Assembly: GCF_005860805.1 (NCBI RefSeq)
Contig: NZ_VCEJ01000002.1
Span: 1-64,000, forward strand
Direction: 5' to 3'
Length of the DNA stretch: 64,000 bases
Origin: Dyadobacter luticola
GTDB taxonomy: Bacteria > Bacteroidota > Bacteroidia > Cytophagales > Spirosomataceae
A model generated the notes under the pieces. That model was not told the DNA's origin, did not search any database, and worked only from the letters and a program-made list of their open reading frames with translations. How positions within the stretch are numbered: position 1 is the stretch's first letter; every line of letters begins with the position of its first letter. Below are positions 17,949 through 27,179 of this stretch, piece by piece. The position numbers and the translations under genes were made by a program.

Positions 17949-19427
17949 ATGAAGCAGATACAGATCATTCTCGCATTGTGTTGCCTGACATTTTCGGCTT
18001 ACGCGCAGAAACTCAAACTGAGCCCGGTTTTGCAAAATAATATGGTGGTGCAGCAAAACCAGCCTTTCAAAGTGTGGGGCCAGGCGCCTGCCGGGACGGT
18101 GATTTCCATTCAGGCCGACTGGCAAGCAGCGCCGTTAAGTGTGGCGGCCAATGCCGAAAACCGGTTTGTAGGCATTATCCCGGTGCCGGTCGCGCGGAAA
18201 GGTGATTTTTCAAAACACCAGATCACGGTTTCCACTCCGGATGAAAAACGGGTGCTGGACAATCTGCTGATCGGCGAAACCTGGATTTGCAGCGGCCAGT
18301 CGAATATGCAATTTTCGATGCATGAAACATTGGATTCGGCCAGGGAGGTACCGGCGGCAAATTATCCGCAGATCAGGCTTTTTAGCGGCAGTCTCAATTT
18401 CAGTAACGAGCCTTTGGACAGCATTCAAGGCACCTGGCAGGAATGTACACCGGCGACAGTGTACAAATTCAGCGCGGTGGGTTACCATTTCGGGCGGGAG
18501 CTTTTTGCAAAATTGAATGTGCCGATCGGCCTCGTTTTTACCGGCATAGGTGCGTTGGCAGCGCAGGCGTATGTGCCCCGCGAGGTGCTTGCAGCGGATA
18601 CAATGCTGAACCGCGTGTATTTGCAGCCTTATCTGGACAGCCCGAAATCGAAGGAAAAAATGGATGGCGGTTTTACTTTTGAGAAGGTGACGCGGCCATT
18701 TTTACTGTATAATGCGGTGATCCATCCGTTTATTAATCTGTCTGTCAAAGGTTTTATCTGGTACCAGGGCGAGTCCAACCGCGGCGAGCGCGAAAGTTAT
18801 ACGCGGCTGACGCAAACCATGATCCAAAGCTGGCGGGCGGCGTTCGGGCAGGGAAATCTGCCATTTTATTACGTACAGGTCGCACCGTTCTGGTACGATA
18901 AGCCCGATTCAACTTTGGCGGATTATGCGTTTTTCAGGGAGGCGCAGGAACGTGTGAGCGATTTGGGAAACACCGAAATGGTGGTGACGATGGACGTGGG
19001 CGAATCCAGGGACCTGCACCCGAAAAACAAAAAGCCGATCGGGTTACGTCTGGCAAAAACCGCCCTGAACCGTACTTACGGGCTTCTGGACGAAGCTTAT
19101 CAGGGCCCGAAGTTTGACTATGCCGAGTATGGGAGCAAAGAAGTGAAGGTGTACTTCCGTCCCGAAACAGTTTTGAAAGGATTGGAAACCAATAATGCCA
19201 AGGCACCGGAGCACTTTTTCATCGCAGGAGCTGACCAGAAATTTTATCCGGCTACTGCCAAAATCGAAGGTAAACATTTGGTGCTGACCAGCTCAAAAGT
19301 GAAAAAGCCAGTGGCCGTGCGGTATGCATTTACCAACTTTCCGGTGACCAATTTACAAAACAAAGACGGCCTGCCGGCATTGCAATTCCGTAGTGACAAC
19401 TGGCCCGAGCCTGCGCCTGCAAAGTGA
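17949..19427 (+). CDS. Sialate O-acetylesterase-like SGNH hydrolase
   Basis: This 492-residue secreted protein has a signal peptide ending F-S-A-Y-A-Q (about 20), an N-terminal beta-domain with L-x-P-V-L-x-x-N-M-V-x-Q, and the SGNH esterase motifs G-Q-S-N-M (116-120, nucleophile Ser118), W-Y-Q-G-E-S-N (271-277) and D-L-H-P (Asp355, His357). These match the sialate O-acetylesterase family (DUF303/SASA). Such enzymes remove O-acetyl groups from sialic acid or from other sugars. In a mannoside locus it more likely deacetylates the glycan so that the mannosidases can act. It lies 26 bp after the GH38-like gene. Confidence 0.88.
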   Translation: MKQIQIILALCCLTFSAYAQKLKLSPVLQNNMVVQQNQPFKVWGQAPAGTVISIQADWQAAPLSVAANAENRFVGIIPVPVARKGDFSKHQITVSTPDEKRVLDNLLIGETWICSGQSNMQFSMHETLDSAREVPAANYPQIRLFSGSLNFSNEPLDSIQGTWQECTPATVYKFSAVGYHFGRELFAKLNVPIGLVFTGIGALAAQAYVPREVLAADTMLNRVYLQPYLDSPKSKEKMDGGFTFEKVTRPFLLYNAVIHPFINLSVKGFIWYQGESNRGERESYTRLTQTMIQSWRAAFGQGNLPFYYVQVAPFWYDKPDSTLADYAFFREAQERVSDLGNTEMVVTMDVGESRDLHPKNKKPIGLRLAKTALNRTYGLLDEAYQGPKFDYAEYGSKEVKVYFRPETVLKGLETNNAKAPEHFFIAGADQKFYPATAKIEGKHLVLTSSKVKKPVAVRYAFTNFPVTNLQNKDGLPALQFRSDNWPEPAPAK

Positions 19428-19517
19428 CGTCCTGCGCCGCAGCAGCGTATATTCGCATTTGTTGCGTATTTTCGAAGGTTGGGCACCAGGCAACTGCGGC
19501 CCGGCCAGGTAATCTCA

Positions 19518-20543
19518 ATGAAAATAATGACAGATCCGAAACCATCGATGGGCGACCTCGCCAAGAGGCTCAATGTTTCAAAAACCACCGTATCATTTAT
19601 CCTGAACGGAAAAGCGAAGGAAAAGCGGATCAGCGAATCCCTCGTGGAAAGGGTGCTGGCGGAGGCCGCAAGCCTGGGCTACCGTCCCAACCAGTTTGCC
19701 CAAAGCCTGCGCACCGGCCGGACCAACATTATCGGTCTGATGGTCGAGGACATTTCCAACCCGTTTTTCGCCAGCATTGCCAAGCTTATCGAGGAAAAGG
19801 TGTACCAGAATGGCTATAAAATCGTGTATTGCAGCACGGAAAACGACGTGGCGCGCGGTAAAGAATTTTTGACCATGTTCTCGACATTGAGCGTCGACGG
19901 CTGCATCATTGCCCCCACGCAGGGGATGGAGCAGGAAATCCAAAGCATGCTGGATAGCGGTAAAAACCTGGTGCTTTTCGACCGGATCTTTGGCAACGAG
20001 GGTGCGGAGGCGATCATGGTGAACAACCAGGGCGGCATGTACCAGGCAGTGGAACATCTGGTAGCGCGGGGCAGGAAGAACATCGGGCTGGTGGCGCTGG
20101 CGCTGGACGATCCCGAAAAGGAAGACCGGATCATTGGGTTCAAGCAAGTGATTGCAGACCATGGTTTACCGAGTTATGTGTTCCCCATGCCATTTAAAGG
20201 GGGATATGAATTTTATTTGCAGGATATCCGGGACATTTTAGAGAAAAATCCGGAGCTGGACGCGATGGTATTTGGTACCAACTACCTCGGCATTGCCGGG
20301 CTGGAAGTGATCAATGATATGGGCCTGAAAATCCCGGACGATATGGCGATGATCTCTTTCGACGACCATGATCTGTTCCGCATTCACCGCCCGGGCATCA
20401 CCGTCATCGCGCAGCCCATCGAGGCGATTGCGCAGAAAGTGATCGATACCCTGATGCTGAAATTGCAGAGCCCGGTGGGTACGAGGCCCGCCGGAGAGGT
20501 GATTACATTGGCTACGTCGCTGATTGTCAGAGCATCATCATAG
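19518..20543 (+). CDS. LacI-family transcriptional regulator
   Basis: The protein (about 341 residues) begins with a LacI-type helix-turn-helix: M-G-D-L-A-K-R-L-N-V-S-K-T-T-V-S and the hinge segment L-G-Y-R-P-N-Q-F-A-Q-S-L-R-T-G. A periplasmic-binding-protein-like sugar domain follows, with I-G-L-M-V-E-D-I-S-N-P-F-F and the C-terminal S-F-D-D-H-D motif. ATG at 19518 is used because the in-frame ATG at 19479 adds an unrelated leader. It sits between the esterase and the permease of the locus and is the natural candidate to bind the palindromes at 8320-8358 and 21866-21885. Confidence 0.93.
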   Translation: MKIMTDPKPSMGDLAKRLNVSKTTVSFILNGKAKEKRISESLVERVLAEAASLGYRPNQFAQSLRTGRTNIIGLMVEDISNPFFASIAKLIEEKVYQNGYKIVYCSTENDVARGKEFLTMFSTLSVDGCIIAPTQGMEQEIQSMLDSGKNLVLFDRIFGNEGAEAIMVNNQGGMYQAVEHLVARGRKNIGLVALALDDPEKEDRIIGFKQVIADHGLPSYVFPMPFKGGYEFYLQDIRDILEKNPELDAMVFGTNYLGIAGLEVINDMGLKIPDDMAMISFDDHDLFRIHRPGITVIAQPIEAIAQKVIDTLMLKLQSPVGTRPAGEVITLATSLIVRASS

Positions 20544-20579
20544 TGTATGGGGAGTAGCTGGGGGAGCGGATTTTTGAAC

Positions 20580-21815
20580 ATGGATTCCCGAATTTTTCGC
20601 TGCGTACTGATCGTCTCGCTCACCGGCTTTCTGTCCGGGTTCGATTCCATCGTCATTTCGGGCATCAACCTGCCCGTCCGCCACCTTTGGCACACTTCCG
20701 ACTGGTTTCACGGCACATTCATCATTTCCATCGCCTTGTGGGGCTCGGTGGCTGGCGCGGTGATTGGCGGGTATCCGACGGAGCGCTGGGGCCGGAAAAG
20801 GGCATTGCTGCTCACCGGGGCACTTTTTGTGACGGCCTCGCTCGGCACGGCGCTGTCGGTTTCGCCTTATATGTTTGCATTTTTTCGATTTATCGGAGGT
20901 TTGGCTTCGGGCATCGGTACCATCGCTGCCCCGACTTACATTGCCGAAGTGAGCCAGGCCAAAGACCGCGGCAGGCTGGGCATTTTGTTCCAGGTTAACC
21001 TCGTTACCGGCATTCTCATGGCTTACATTTCCAATTACGCACTGGCCGGCGTGGGCGGCGCGCACGAGTGGCGCCTCATGGCTGGCGCGACAGGCGTAGT
21101 TGCATTGATTTTTACCCTACTAGCTACGGGTATTACCGAAAGTCCGCGCTGGCTGACGCGCACCGAAACATTGACATTGAAAACAAAACCTTCCGGCCTT
21201 TTTTCAGGAAAGTATACTAAAATCCTGCTCATAGCCTTGCTGATGGTGTTTTTCAACCAGTTTTCCGGGATCAGTTTTGTGCTTTTTTATGGTCCGCAGG
21301 TTTTGAAGGAAGCAGGTTTGGGCATGTCGCAGTCGCTGCTTGGCGGGGTATCTATCGGGATCGTGAATTTGCTGGGGACGTTTGTCGGGATGTATTTTAT
21401 TGATAAAGTCGGCAGGCGGCAGCTGATGTTTGCCGGGTCGGTGGGGTATGTGGTGAGTTTGTCGATGATGGCTTTGGGATTATACATTGGATGGCCGGGC
21501 TGGTTTGTGCTGATTTTTATGCTAAGTTTTATCGTCTCCCACGCTATCGGGCAGGGGGCGGTTTTGTGGGTTTTCCTGGCTGAAATATTTCCTACCAAAG
21601 TTCGCGCATTCGGGCAGGCCTGGGGCTCGGGGATGCTGAATGTCTTCGCCGGGCTGATCACACTTTTCGGTTCAGTACTGATCAATCAGTTTGATGCCTG
21701 GGTCATTTTTGCCGGTTTTGCCTTCCTAATGGTTTTACAGTGGTTTTTCGTATTTTTTCTGATGCCCGAAACGCGCGGTATTTCGCTGGAAGAGCTTGAA
21801 AATCAGTTTTCCTGA
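20580..21815 (+). CDS. Sugar-porter family MFS transporter
   Basis: The protein (about 411 residues) has about twelve hydrophobic segments and the sugar-porter marks G-R-K-R and G-R-R at the loop 2-3 and 8-9 positions, T-E-S-P-R-W-L after helix 6 and P-E-T-R-G after helix 12. The central loop is shorter than usual. It would import the monosaccharide, or a disaccharide, released by the periplasmic enzymes of this locus, probably mannose. ATG at 20580 fits the family start better than ATG at 20547, which lies three bases after the LacI stop. Confidence 0.9.
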   Translation: MDSRIFRCVLIVSLTGFLSGFDSIVISGINLPVRHLWHTSDWFHGTFIISIALWGSVAGAVIGGYPTERWGRKRALLLTGALFVTASLGTALSVSPYMFAFFRFIGGLASGIGTIAAPTYIAEVSQAKDRGRLGILFQVNLVTGILMAYISNYALAGVGGAHEWRLMAGATGVVALIFTLLATGITESPRWLTRTETLTLKTKPSGLFSGKYTKILLIALLMVFFNQFSGISFVLFYGPQVLKEAGLGMSQSLLGGVSIGIVNLLGTFVGMYFIDKVGRRQLMFAGSVGYVVSLSMMALGLYIGWPGWFVLIFMLSFIVSHAIGQGAVLWVFLAEIFPTKVRAFGQAWGSGMLNVFAGLITLFGSVLINQFDAWVIFAGFAFLMVLQWFFVFFLMPETRGISLEELENQFS

Positions 21816-21865
21816 GCCGCTGCCTTATTTTGTTTTTATATAAAAAATCAATTTTGTGAATGTTT

Positions 21866-21885
21866 GCTAAACCGATTAACTTAGC
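21866..21885. promoter_or_regulatory. Candidate LacI operator before the FG-GAP gene
   Basis: The 20-nt site has half-sites GCTAAA and CTTAGC around CCGATTAA. It matches the site at 8320-8339 at 16 of 20 positions, including all of the first nine bases. It ends five bases before the ATG of the FG-GAP gene, so a bound repressor would cover the start region. Confidence 0.6.
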
Positions 21886-21890
21886 TCTTC

Positions 21891-24800
21891 ATGAAAAGAT
21901 TTTACCTGCATTGCTTTTTACTGCTACTCACGTTTTCGGCCTGTAAAAAAAAGGCACCCGATGTCTTGTTCAGCCTGATGACGCCGGCAGAAACCGGTAT
22001 CACGTTTTCCAATGATATCCGCCAGACCGATTCGCTGAACATCCTGAAATACATGTACTTCTATAATGGTGCGGGCGTGGGGCTGGGGGATATCAACAAT
22101 GATGGACTGACGGATATTTTCTTTTCGGGCAACATGGTTTCGTCCAGGTTATATCTCAATAAAGGGAATTTACAGTTTGAAGACATTACCGAAAAAGCCG
22201 GCATTACCACCAAAGGCTGGTGCACGGGCGTGGCGATGGTGGATTTGAATGCGGATGGTTTGCTCGACATTTACGTCAGTCGCGCGGGAAGTCCTGATCC
22301 GGCTGAGCGGGCTAATCTGCTATTTATCAATAAGGGAAATAATACATTCAACGAATCCGCCGCAGCTTACGGGCTGGCAGATACGGGTTACACGACGCAG
22401 ACTGCATTTCTGGATTACGACAAAGACGGCGACCTGGACGCGTACGTGCTTACCCACGATCATTCACCAAAAGCCGTCTCCAACCTTATGCCGATCCGGA
22501 CGCACGGCGAGGCAGCCAATACGGACAGATTATACCGGAATGAAGGCATCGGGCCGGAGGGTCATGCTGTTTTCAAAAATGTGTCTGCCGAAGCCGGCAT
22601 TCAGATTGAGGGCTATGGGCTGGGTGTGGCGGTGAATGATCTTAATGAAGACGGCTGGCCGGATATCTATGTTGCCAATGATTTTCTGAGCAACGATATT
22701 TTATATATCAATAACCACGACGGCACCTTTACAAACCGGATCGGCGAGTACATCAAGCACCAAAGCTATAATGCGATGGGCGTGGATGTTTCGGATTTTA
22801 ATAATGATGGTTTGCAGGACATTGTGGTGCTGGACATGCTGCCCGAGGATAATTACCGGCAGAAAATCATGGCCGCCGGGATGTCTAATGAAAAGTTTGA
22901 CCTCATGCTGCAAACCGGCTATCAGCCTCAATATATGCGCAATACCTTACAGCTGAACAACGGTAATGGACATTTCAGCGAGATCGGTCAGCTGGCGGGC
23001 ATCGATAAAACCGATTGGAGTTGGAGCCCGCTTTTCGCCGATTTCGATAATGACGGTTATCGCGATTTGTTCGTCAGCAACGGACTTTTGAAGGATATGA
23101 CTGACAAGGATTTTATCAAATACAGCCAGCAGTCCACGATGTTTGAGGAGAAGGAAGTGATTGATAAAAAGCTATTGAAACTCATGAATGATATGCGGGG
23201 CGTGAAGGTAACGAATTATGTTTTTCAGAATAATAAAGACCTGACATTCAGCCACCGAAAAGATTGGGGGATGGATAAAGCCTCTTTTTCAAACGGCGCT
23301 TCTTTTGCAGATCTGGACAATGATGGTGACCTGGACCTGGTCGTCAATAATGTGAATGAAGCACCATTTTTCTACAAAAATGAATCGCAAAAGCTGTCAA
23401 AAAATAACTGGCTGCAACTTGCATTGCAAGGCGATTCGCTGAACCGGCTCGGGCTGGGGGCGAAGGTAACATTGCGCTACCAGGGTCAAATGCAGGTTTA
23501 TGAGCATACTTTATATCGTGGTTTTCAATCGACGGTGGGGAGTACTGCGCATTTCGGTTTGGGAAATGTAAACCGGATTGATACTTTGGAAATTCGCTGG
23601 CCGGACGGTCGCGTGCAGCAAATGCGGAATGTCAATGCAAACCAGCGGCTGGTTTTGAAACAAAAAGATGCAAGTTCTCCGCCTACCGGCAAGCCCAAAA
23701 AGTTAAGTCCGATTTTCACAGAAGTTTCACAAGAGCACGGACTAGATTTTACACACATTGAAAACCAGCATTACGACGTAGCAGCGCAGATTCTCAGTCC
23801 GCAAACGTACGCGACGATGGGGCCAACAATGTCGGTCGGCGATATCGATGGTAATAGCTTGGAGGACCTTTTTATCGGTGGTGCGGCGGGCATTCCAGCG
23901 GTCTATTTTTTGCAGCAGGGCAATGGTCGTTTTGTTAAAAAGGCATTTTTTCTGGATTTGGCTTGCGAAGATACCGGCAGCCTGCTTTTCGATGCGGACG
24001 GTGATGGCGATCTGGATTTGTATGTCGCGAGCGGTGGTAATGAGTTCAAGGCAGATTCGCCGCTGTACCAGGACCGGTTGTATAAAAATGACGGTAAAGG
24101 AAATTTCACCAAAGATATCACCGCGCTGCCCAAAATGTTGGCGAGCAAAGCCTGCGTCACGGCCTCGGATTTTGATCAAGATGGAGACCTGGATCTTTTT
24201 GTCGGCGGGCGATTATTGCCGGGAGAATATCCCTCCGCGCCGGAAAGCTACATTTTAAGAAATGACGGCGGGAAGTTCACGAATGTGACCGCCCAGGTTT
24301 GCGCCGGTTTGAAAAACATTGGTATGGTAACTTCTGCACTCTGGACAGATTTTGACCGTGATGGATTAACGGATTTGCTGGTAGCCGGAGAGTGGATGCC
24401 AATCACATTTTTTAAAAATAAGAATGGTAAGTTGGTGAATGTCAACGCTTCTGCCGGTCTGGGCGAAACCTCAGGCTGGTGGAGGAGCATGGCCGCCGCG
24501 GACCTCGACCACGACGGCGACATGGATTACATTCTCGGAAATCTCGGTGCAAACCTGCCTTTCCGCGTGACCGAAAAAGAGCCGCTGACGATGTACAGCG
24601 GTAACCTCGACGGTAGCGGAATCCACCAGTCGCTGCTGACCTGGTACATTCAGGGAAAAAATTATCCCTGGCCTTCCCGCGACGCATTACTACGTCAGAT
24701 GCCGCGGCTGGGAAAGCGTTTTTTTTTATACGATGAATATGCCAAAGCGACGGTGGAAGATGTGGTTTCGCCCGAAATTCTGCATAAAGCTGCCGTGCTT

Positions 24801-25187
24801 AAAAGCAGTTATTTCTCATCTTCCATCGTCGAAAACCTGGGAAAAGGCAAGTTCCGGATCCGGCCGCTGCCCGTGGAGGCGCAGTTTGCTCCGGTCCAGG
24901 GCATTTTACCCAAAGACATCGACGGCGACGGCAACATCGATCTCATCCTCTCGGGCAACTCCTACGCCCCGGATGCGTCCATCGGGCGGTTTGACGCGAT
25001 GACCGGGCGGTACCTGAAAGGCGATGGAAAAGGGAACTTCAAAACTGTCAGTTCCGCCACATCCGGGCTTGGGCTTTCGGGCGATAACCGTGCTCTGGCA
25101 GAGCTGGTTATGCCAAGTAAAAAATCGCTGATTATTGGTGCTGCCAACTCGGGGAGGCTCGAAGTCTATACCCGAACCGGGCACTAA
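21891..25187 (+). CDS. FG-GAP/VCBS repeat lipoprotein with ASPIC/UnbV domain
   Basis: This 1098-residue protein has a lipoprotein signal ending F-S-A-C at about residue 18, then many calcium-binding-like D-x-N-x-D-G-x-x-D repeats (D-I-N-N-D-G-L-T-D, D-K-D-G-D-L-D, D-F-N-N-D-G-L-Q-D and others) forming propeller blades. An ASPIC/UnbV domain lies at about 505-590 with L-G-L-G-A-K-V and I-R-W-P-D-G-R-V-Q, and a second run of propeller repeats follows. Homologues often accompany SusC/SusD loci in Bacteroidota, but their role is not established; surface glycan binding is a fair guess. The LacI-like operator just upstream ties it to the mannoside locus. Confidence 0.9.
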   Translation: MKRFYLHCFLLLLTFSACKKKAPDVLFSLMTPAETGITFSNDIRQTDSLNILKYMYFYNGAGVGLGDINNDGLTDIFFSGNMVSSRLYLNKGNLQFEDITEKAGITTKGWCTGVAMVDLNADGLLDIYVSRAGSPDPAERANLLFINKGNNTFNESAAAYGLADTGYTTQTAFLDYDKDGDLDAYVLTHDHSPKAVSNLMPIRTHGEAANTDRLYRNEGIGPEGHAVFKNVSAEAGIQIEGYGLGVAVNDLNEDGWPDIYVANDFLSNDILYINNHDGTFTNRIGEYIKHQSYNAMGVDVSDFNNDGLQDIVVLDMLPEDNYRQKIMAAGMSNEKFDLMLQTGYQPQYMRNTLQLNNGNGHFSEIGQLAGIDKTDWSWSPLFADFDNDGYRDLFVSNGLLKDMTDKDFIKYSQQSTMFEEKEVIDKKLLKLMNDMRGVKVTNYVFQNNKDLTFSHRKDWGMDKASFSNGASFADLDNDGDLDLVVNNVNEAPFFYKNESQKLSKNNWLQLALQGDSLNRLGLGAKVTLRYQGQMQVYEHTLYRGFQSTVGSTAHFGLGNVNRIDTLEIRWPDGRVQQMRNVNANQRLVLKQKDASSPPTGKPKKLSPIFTEVSQEHGLDFTHIENQHYDVAAQILSPQTYATMGPTMSVGDIDGNSLEDLFIGGAAGIPAVYFLQQGNGRFVKKAFFLDLACEDTGSLLFDADGDGDLDLYVASGGNEFKADSPLYQDRLYKNDGKGNFTKDITALPKMLASKACVTASDFDQDGDLDLFVGGRLLPGEYPSAPESYILRNDGGKFTNVTAQVCAGLKNIGMVTSALWTDFDRDGLTDLLVAGEWMPITFFKNKNGKLVNVNASAGLGETSGWWRSMAAADLDHDGDMDYILGNLGANLPFRVTEKEPLTMYSGNLDGSGIHQSLLTWYIQGKNYPWPSRDALLRQMPRLGKRFFLYDEYAKATVEDVVSPEILHKAAVLKSSYFSSSIVENLGKGKFRIRPLPVEAQFAPVQGILPKDIDGDGNIDLILSGNSYAPDASIGRFDAMTGRYLKGDGKGNFKTVSSATSGLGLSGDNRALAELVMPSKKSLIIGAANSGRLEVYTRTGH

Positions 25188-25543
25188 AAATCCGGTTTGG
25201 TGAAGCACAAAAATCCGTTCGCAAAATAAATTTCACGACGCGTCCAACCTATTGGCCCGCGGCAATCTCTTTGCACTAAATAGTAACCGGATCTTGACAT
25301 TTAGCGATACAATGGTGACTTAATGTTGAAAAATAAATTTCCATTTCGACTTGAAAAGTTTAGTTTTCGCTCCTTACCTTGTATCAAACCCTTTTGACAT
25401 TCATCCCTAACAATAATTAGAGCAATGATCGCTATCAGCATTTTAAATTTGCGCGTGTTATCGCATGCACATCCCCCCGACCTGCCAACGTATAATCTTC
25501 TAAGTCACCACCTGTTTCTTTTTTAAGTTTTTAGTTTGATTCG
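25188..25543. other. 356-bp intergenic region between two loci
   Basis: No convincing gene, RNA or repeat is seen. The region is A/T-rich and probably holds the promoter of the glycosyltransferase cluster, but no promoter element is clear enough to place. A 33-codon open frame from ATG 25425 has no recognisable features. Confidence 0.4.
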
Positions 25544-26344
25544 TTGATGGGCTATGCTCCGCCAACTTCGCTCATTATAGCTACCTATAATTGGGCCGAA
25601 GCATTGTATTGTAACCTTTTGAGTGTTGCAAAACAAAGGATTTTACCAAAGGAAGTGATTATTGCTGACGACGGGTCGGATAATAAAACGCACAGTTTAA
25701 TCGTCCGGATGCAGGAAACATTTCCTGTACCGCTGGTGCATGTATGGCATGAGGATCAGGGTTTTAGGAAAAGCGAAATACTCAATAAAGCCGTCGCGCA
25801 AAGTACAGGCAGCTACGTGATCCAGGTGGATGGCGACGTGCTGCTGCACCCGTCTTTTGTAACCGATCACCTGGCGGCCGCCGAGCAGGCTGTTTTTATT
25901 CGGGGTAGCCGCGCCAGGATTACCGCCGCCAAAACCGAAACTTTGCTCCAAAATGCCGATGTGAACCTTAAATTTTACTCTCCCGGCGTGTATAACCGCT
26001 TGAATGCTTTGCGCATGCCAGGCTTATCTCGCCTCGGCTATCGCAAGGAAATGAAGAGCCGCAGCGTGCGGGGAAGTAACCTGGCTTTCTGGAAGGACGA
26101 TTTTGTGAAGGTCAATGGCTACAACAACGATCTGAGTGGCTGGGGGCATGAGGATGAGGAACTTGCGGCAAGGTTTATCAATAACAACATTGAAAAAAAG
26201 ATCGTGAAGCTGGGCGCGGTCCAGTTTCACCTGCATCATACCGAGTTACCAAAGCCTAACGAGCCGCATCATCGGCAAGTGATTGAAAAAACGCTGGATA
26301 AGAAAGTTAAAAGATGTACTAATGGATACCAGGAACTTCTCTAG
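25544..26344 (+). CDS. Family 2 glycosyltransferase with galactosyltransferase-like C-terminus
   Basis: This 266-residue GT-A enzyme starts with S-L-I-I-A-T-Y-N-W and A-D-D-G-S, and its metal-binding motif is D-G-D (V-I-Q-V-D-G-D-V). The C-terminal part has R-G-S-N-L-A-F-W and G-W-G-H-E-D-E-E-L, the pattern of the Glyco_transf_7C segment that binds the donor in galactosyltransferase-like enzymes. Either of two adjacent ATG codons (25544, 25547) may be used, one residue apart in effect. It overlaps the next gene by 23 bases and is clearly related to it, so the pair looks like a tandem duplication. Role: probably surface glycan assembly. Confidence 0.88.
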   Translation: MMGYAPPTSLIIATYNWAEALYCNLLSVAKQRILPKEVIIADDGSDNKTHSLIVRMQETFPVPLVHVWHEDQGFRKSEILNKAVAQSTGSYVIQVDGDVLLHPSFVTDHLAAAEQAVFIRGSRARITAAKTETLLQNADVNLKFYSPGVYNRLNALRMPGLSRLGYRKEMKSRSVRGSNLAFWKDDFVKVNGYNNDLSGWGHEDEELAARFINNNIEKKIVKLGAVQFHLHHTELPKPNEPHHRQVIEKTLDKKVKRCTNGYQELL

Positions 26345-27173
26345 TTCGCTTATTATTTCCACTTACAATTGGCCCGAGGCGCTGCGGCTATGCCTGCTGA
26401 GCGTCAAAATGCAGTCCGTTTTGCCCTGCGAAGTGATCGTGGCCGACGACGGATCGACAGCCCAAACGGCCGAGCTCATCGAGGCGATTCGGGCCGATTT
26501 CCCGGTGAAGCTCATCCACATCTGGCAGGAAGACGAGGGTTTCCGCCTTTCCAAGATCCGGAACAAAGCCATCGCCACCAGCTCCTGCGATTACGTGATC
26601 CAGATCGACGGCGACCTGGTGCTGCACAAACATTTTATCAAAGACCACCTTGCGATGCGGAAGCGCGGCACATTCGTAGCGGGAAGCAGGGTACTCATGG
26701 ACAAGCCTTTATCTGATAAACTGGTACAGCTGCAAAGGCCGCGGGTCGATTTGTTCCAGCCGGGTTTGAAGAACATTTGCAACCGTTTCAGCATCCGCTG
26801 GCTGAGCCGGTACATGGCCGACCGGTATAAAAATCAGGATATTTTTACGTTGCGTGGCTGTAACATGGCTTTCTGGAAAGAGGATCTGGTGCGGGTAAAT
26901 GGTTACAATGAGGTTTTTCACGCCTGGGGCCGGGAGGACAACGAAATCGCCGTGCGGCTTCTGAATTCCGGTTTGAAAAAACGCGCGATCAAGTTCGGCG
27001 GCGTGGTTTTCCATATTTTTCATCCCGAAGCCGACCGGGCGCGTTTTCGCGAAACGGACGAACATTTACTGGAAAGTGTGCTGCGGAAATCGGTGTATTG
27101 TGCGCAGGGATTGCATCAGTATATGGGCAGCCTGGCGCCGGTAATGCAGGTTGAAAATGAAGTTTTGGTTTAA
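26322..27173 (+). CDS. Family 2 glycosyltransferase, paralogue of the preceding gene
   Basis: The start at ATG 26322 places S-L-I-I-S-T-Y-N-W at the same distance from the N-terminus as in the preceding enzyme; the frame open back to 26283 would add a basic leader inside the upstream gene. The protein (about 283 residues) has A-D-D-G-S, the D-G-D metal site (I-Q-I-D-G-D-L), R-G-C-N-M-A-F-W and W-G-R-E-D-N-E. The two enzymes align over their whole length by eye. It is a cytoplasmic glycosyltransferase of unknown donor and acceptor. Confidence 0.88.
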   Translation: MDTRNFSSSLIISTYNWPEALRLCLLSVKMQSVLPCEVIVADDGSTAQTAELIEAIRADFPVKLIHIWQEDEGFRLSKIRNKAIATSSCDYVIQIDGDLVLHKHFIKDHLAMRKRGTFVAGSRVLMDKPLSDKLVQLQRPRVDLFQPGLKNICNRFSIRWLSRYMADRYKNQDIFTLRGCNMAFWKEDLVRVNGYNEVFHAWGREDNEIAVRLLNSGLKKRAIKFGGVVFHIFHPEADRARFRETDEHLLESVLRKSVYCAQGLHQYMGSLAPVMQVENEVLV

Positions 27174-27179
27174 TTGATA

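Noticed and set aside
25425-25526. 33-codon open frame in the gap before the glycosyltransferases
   Set aside because: No signal, domain or neighbour supports it, and frames of this length are expected by chance.
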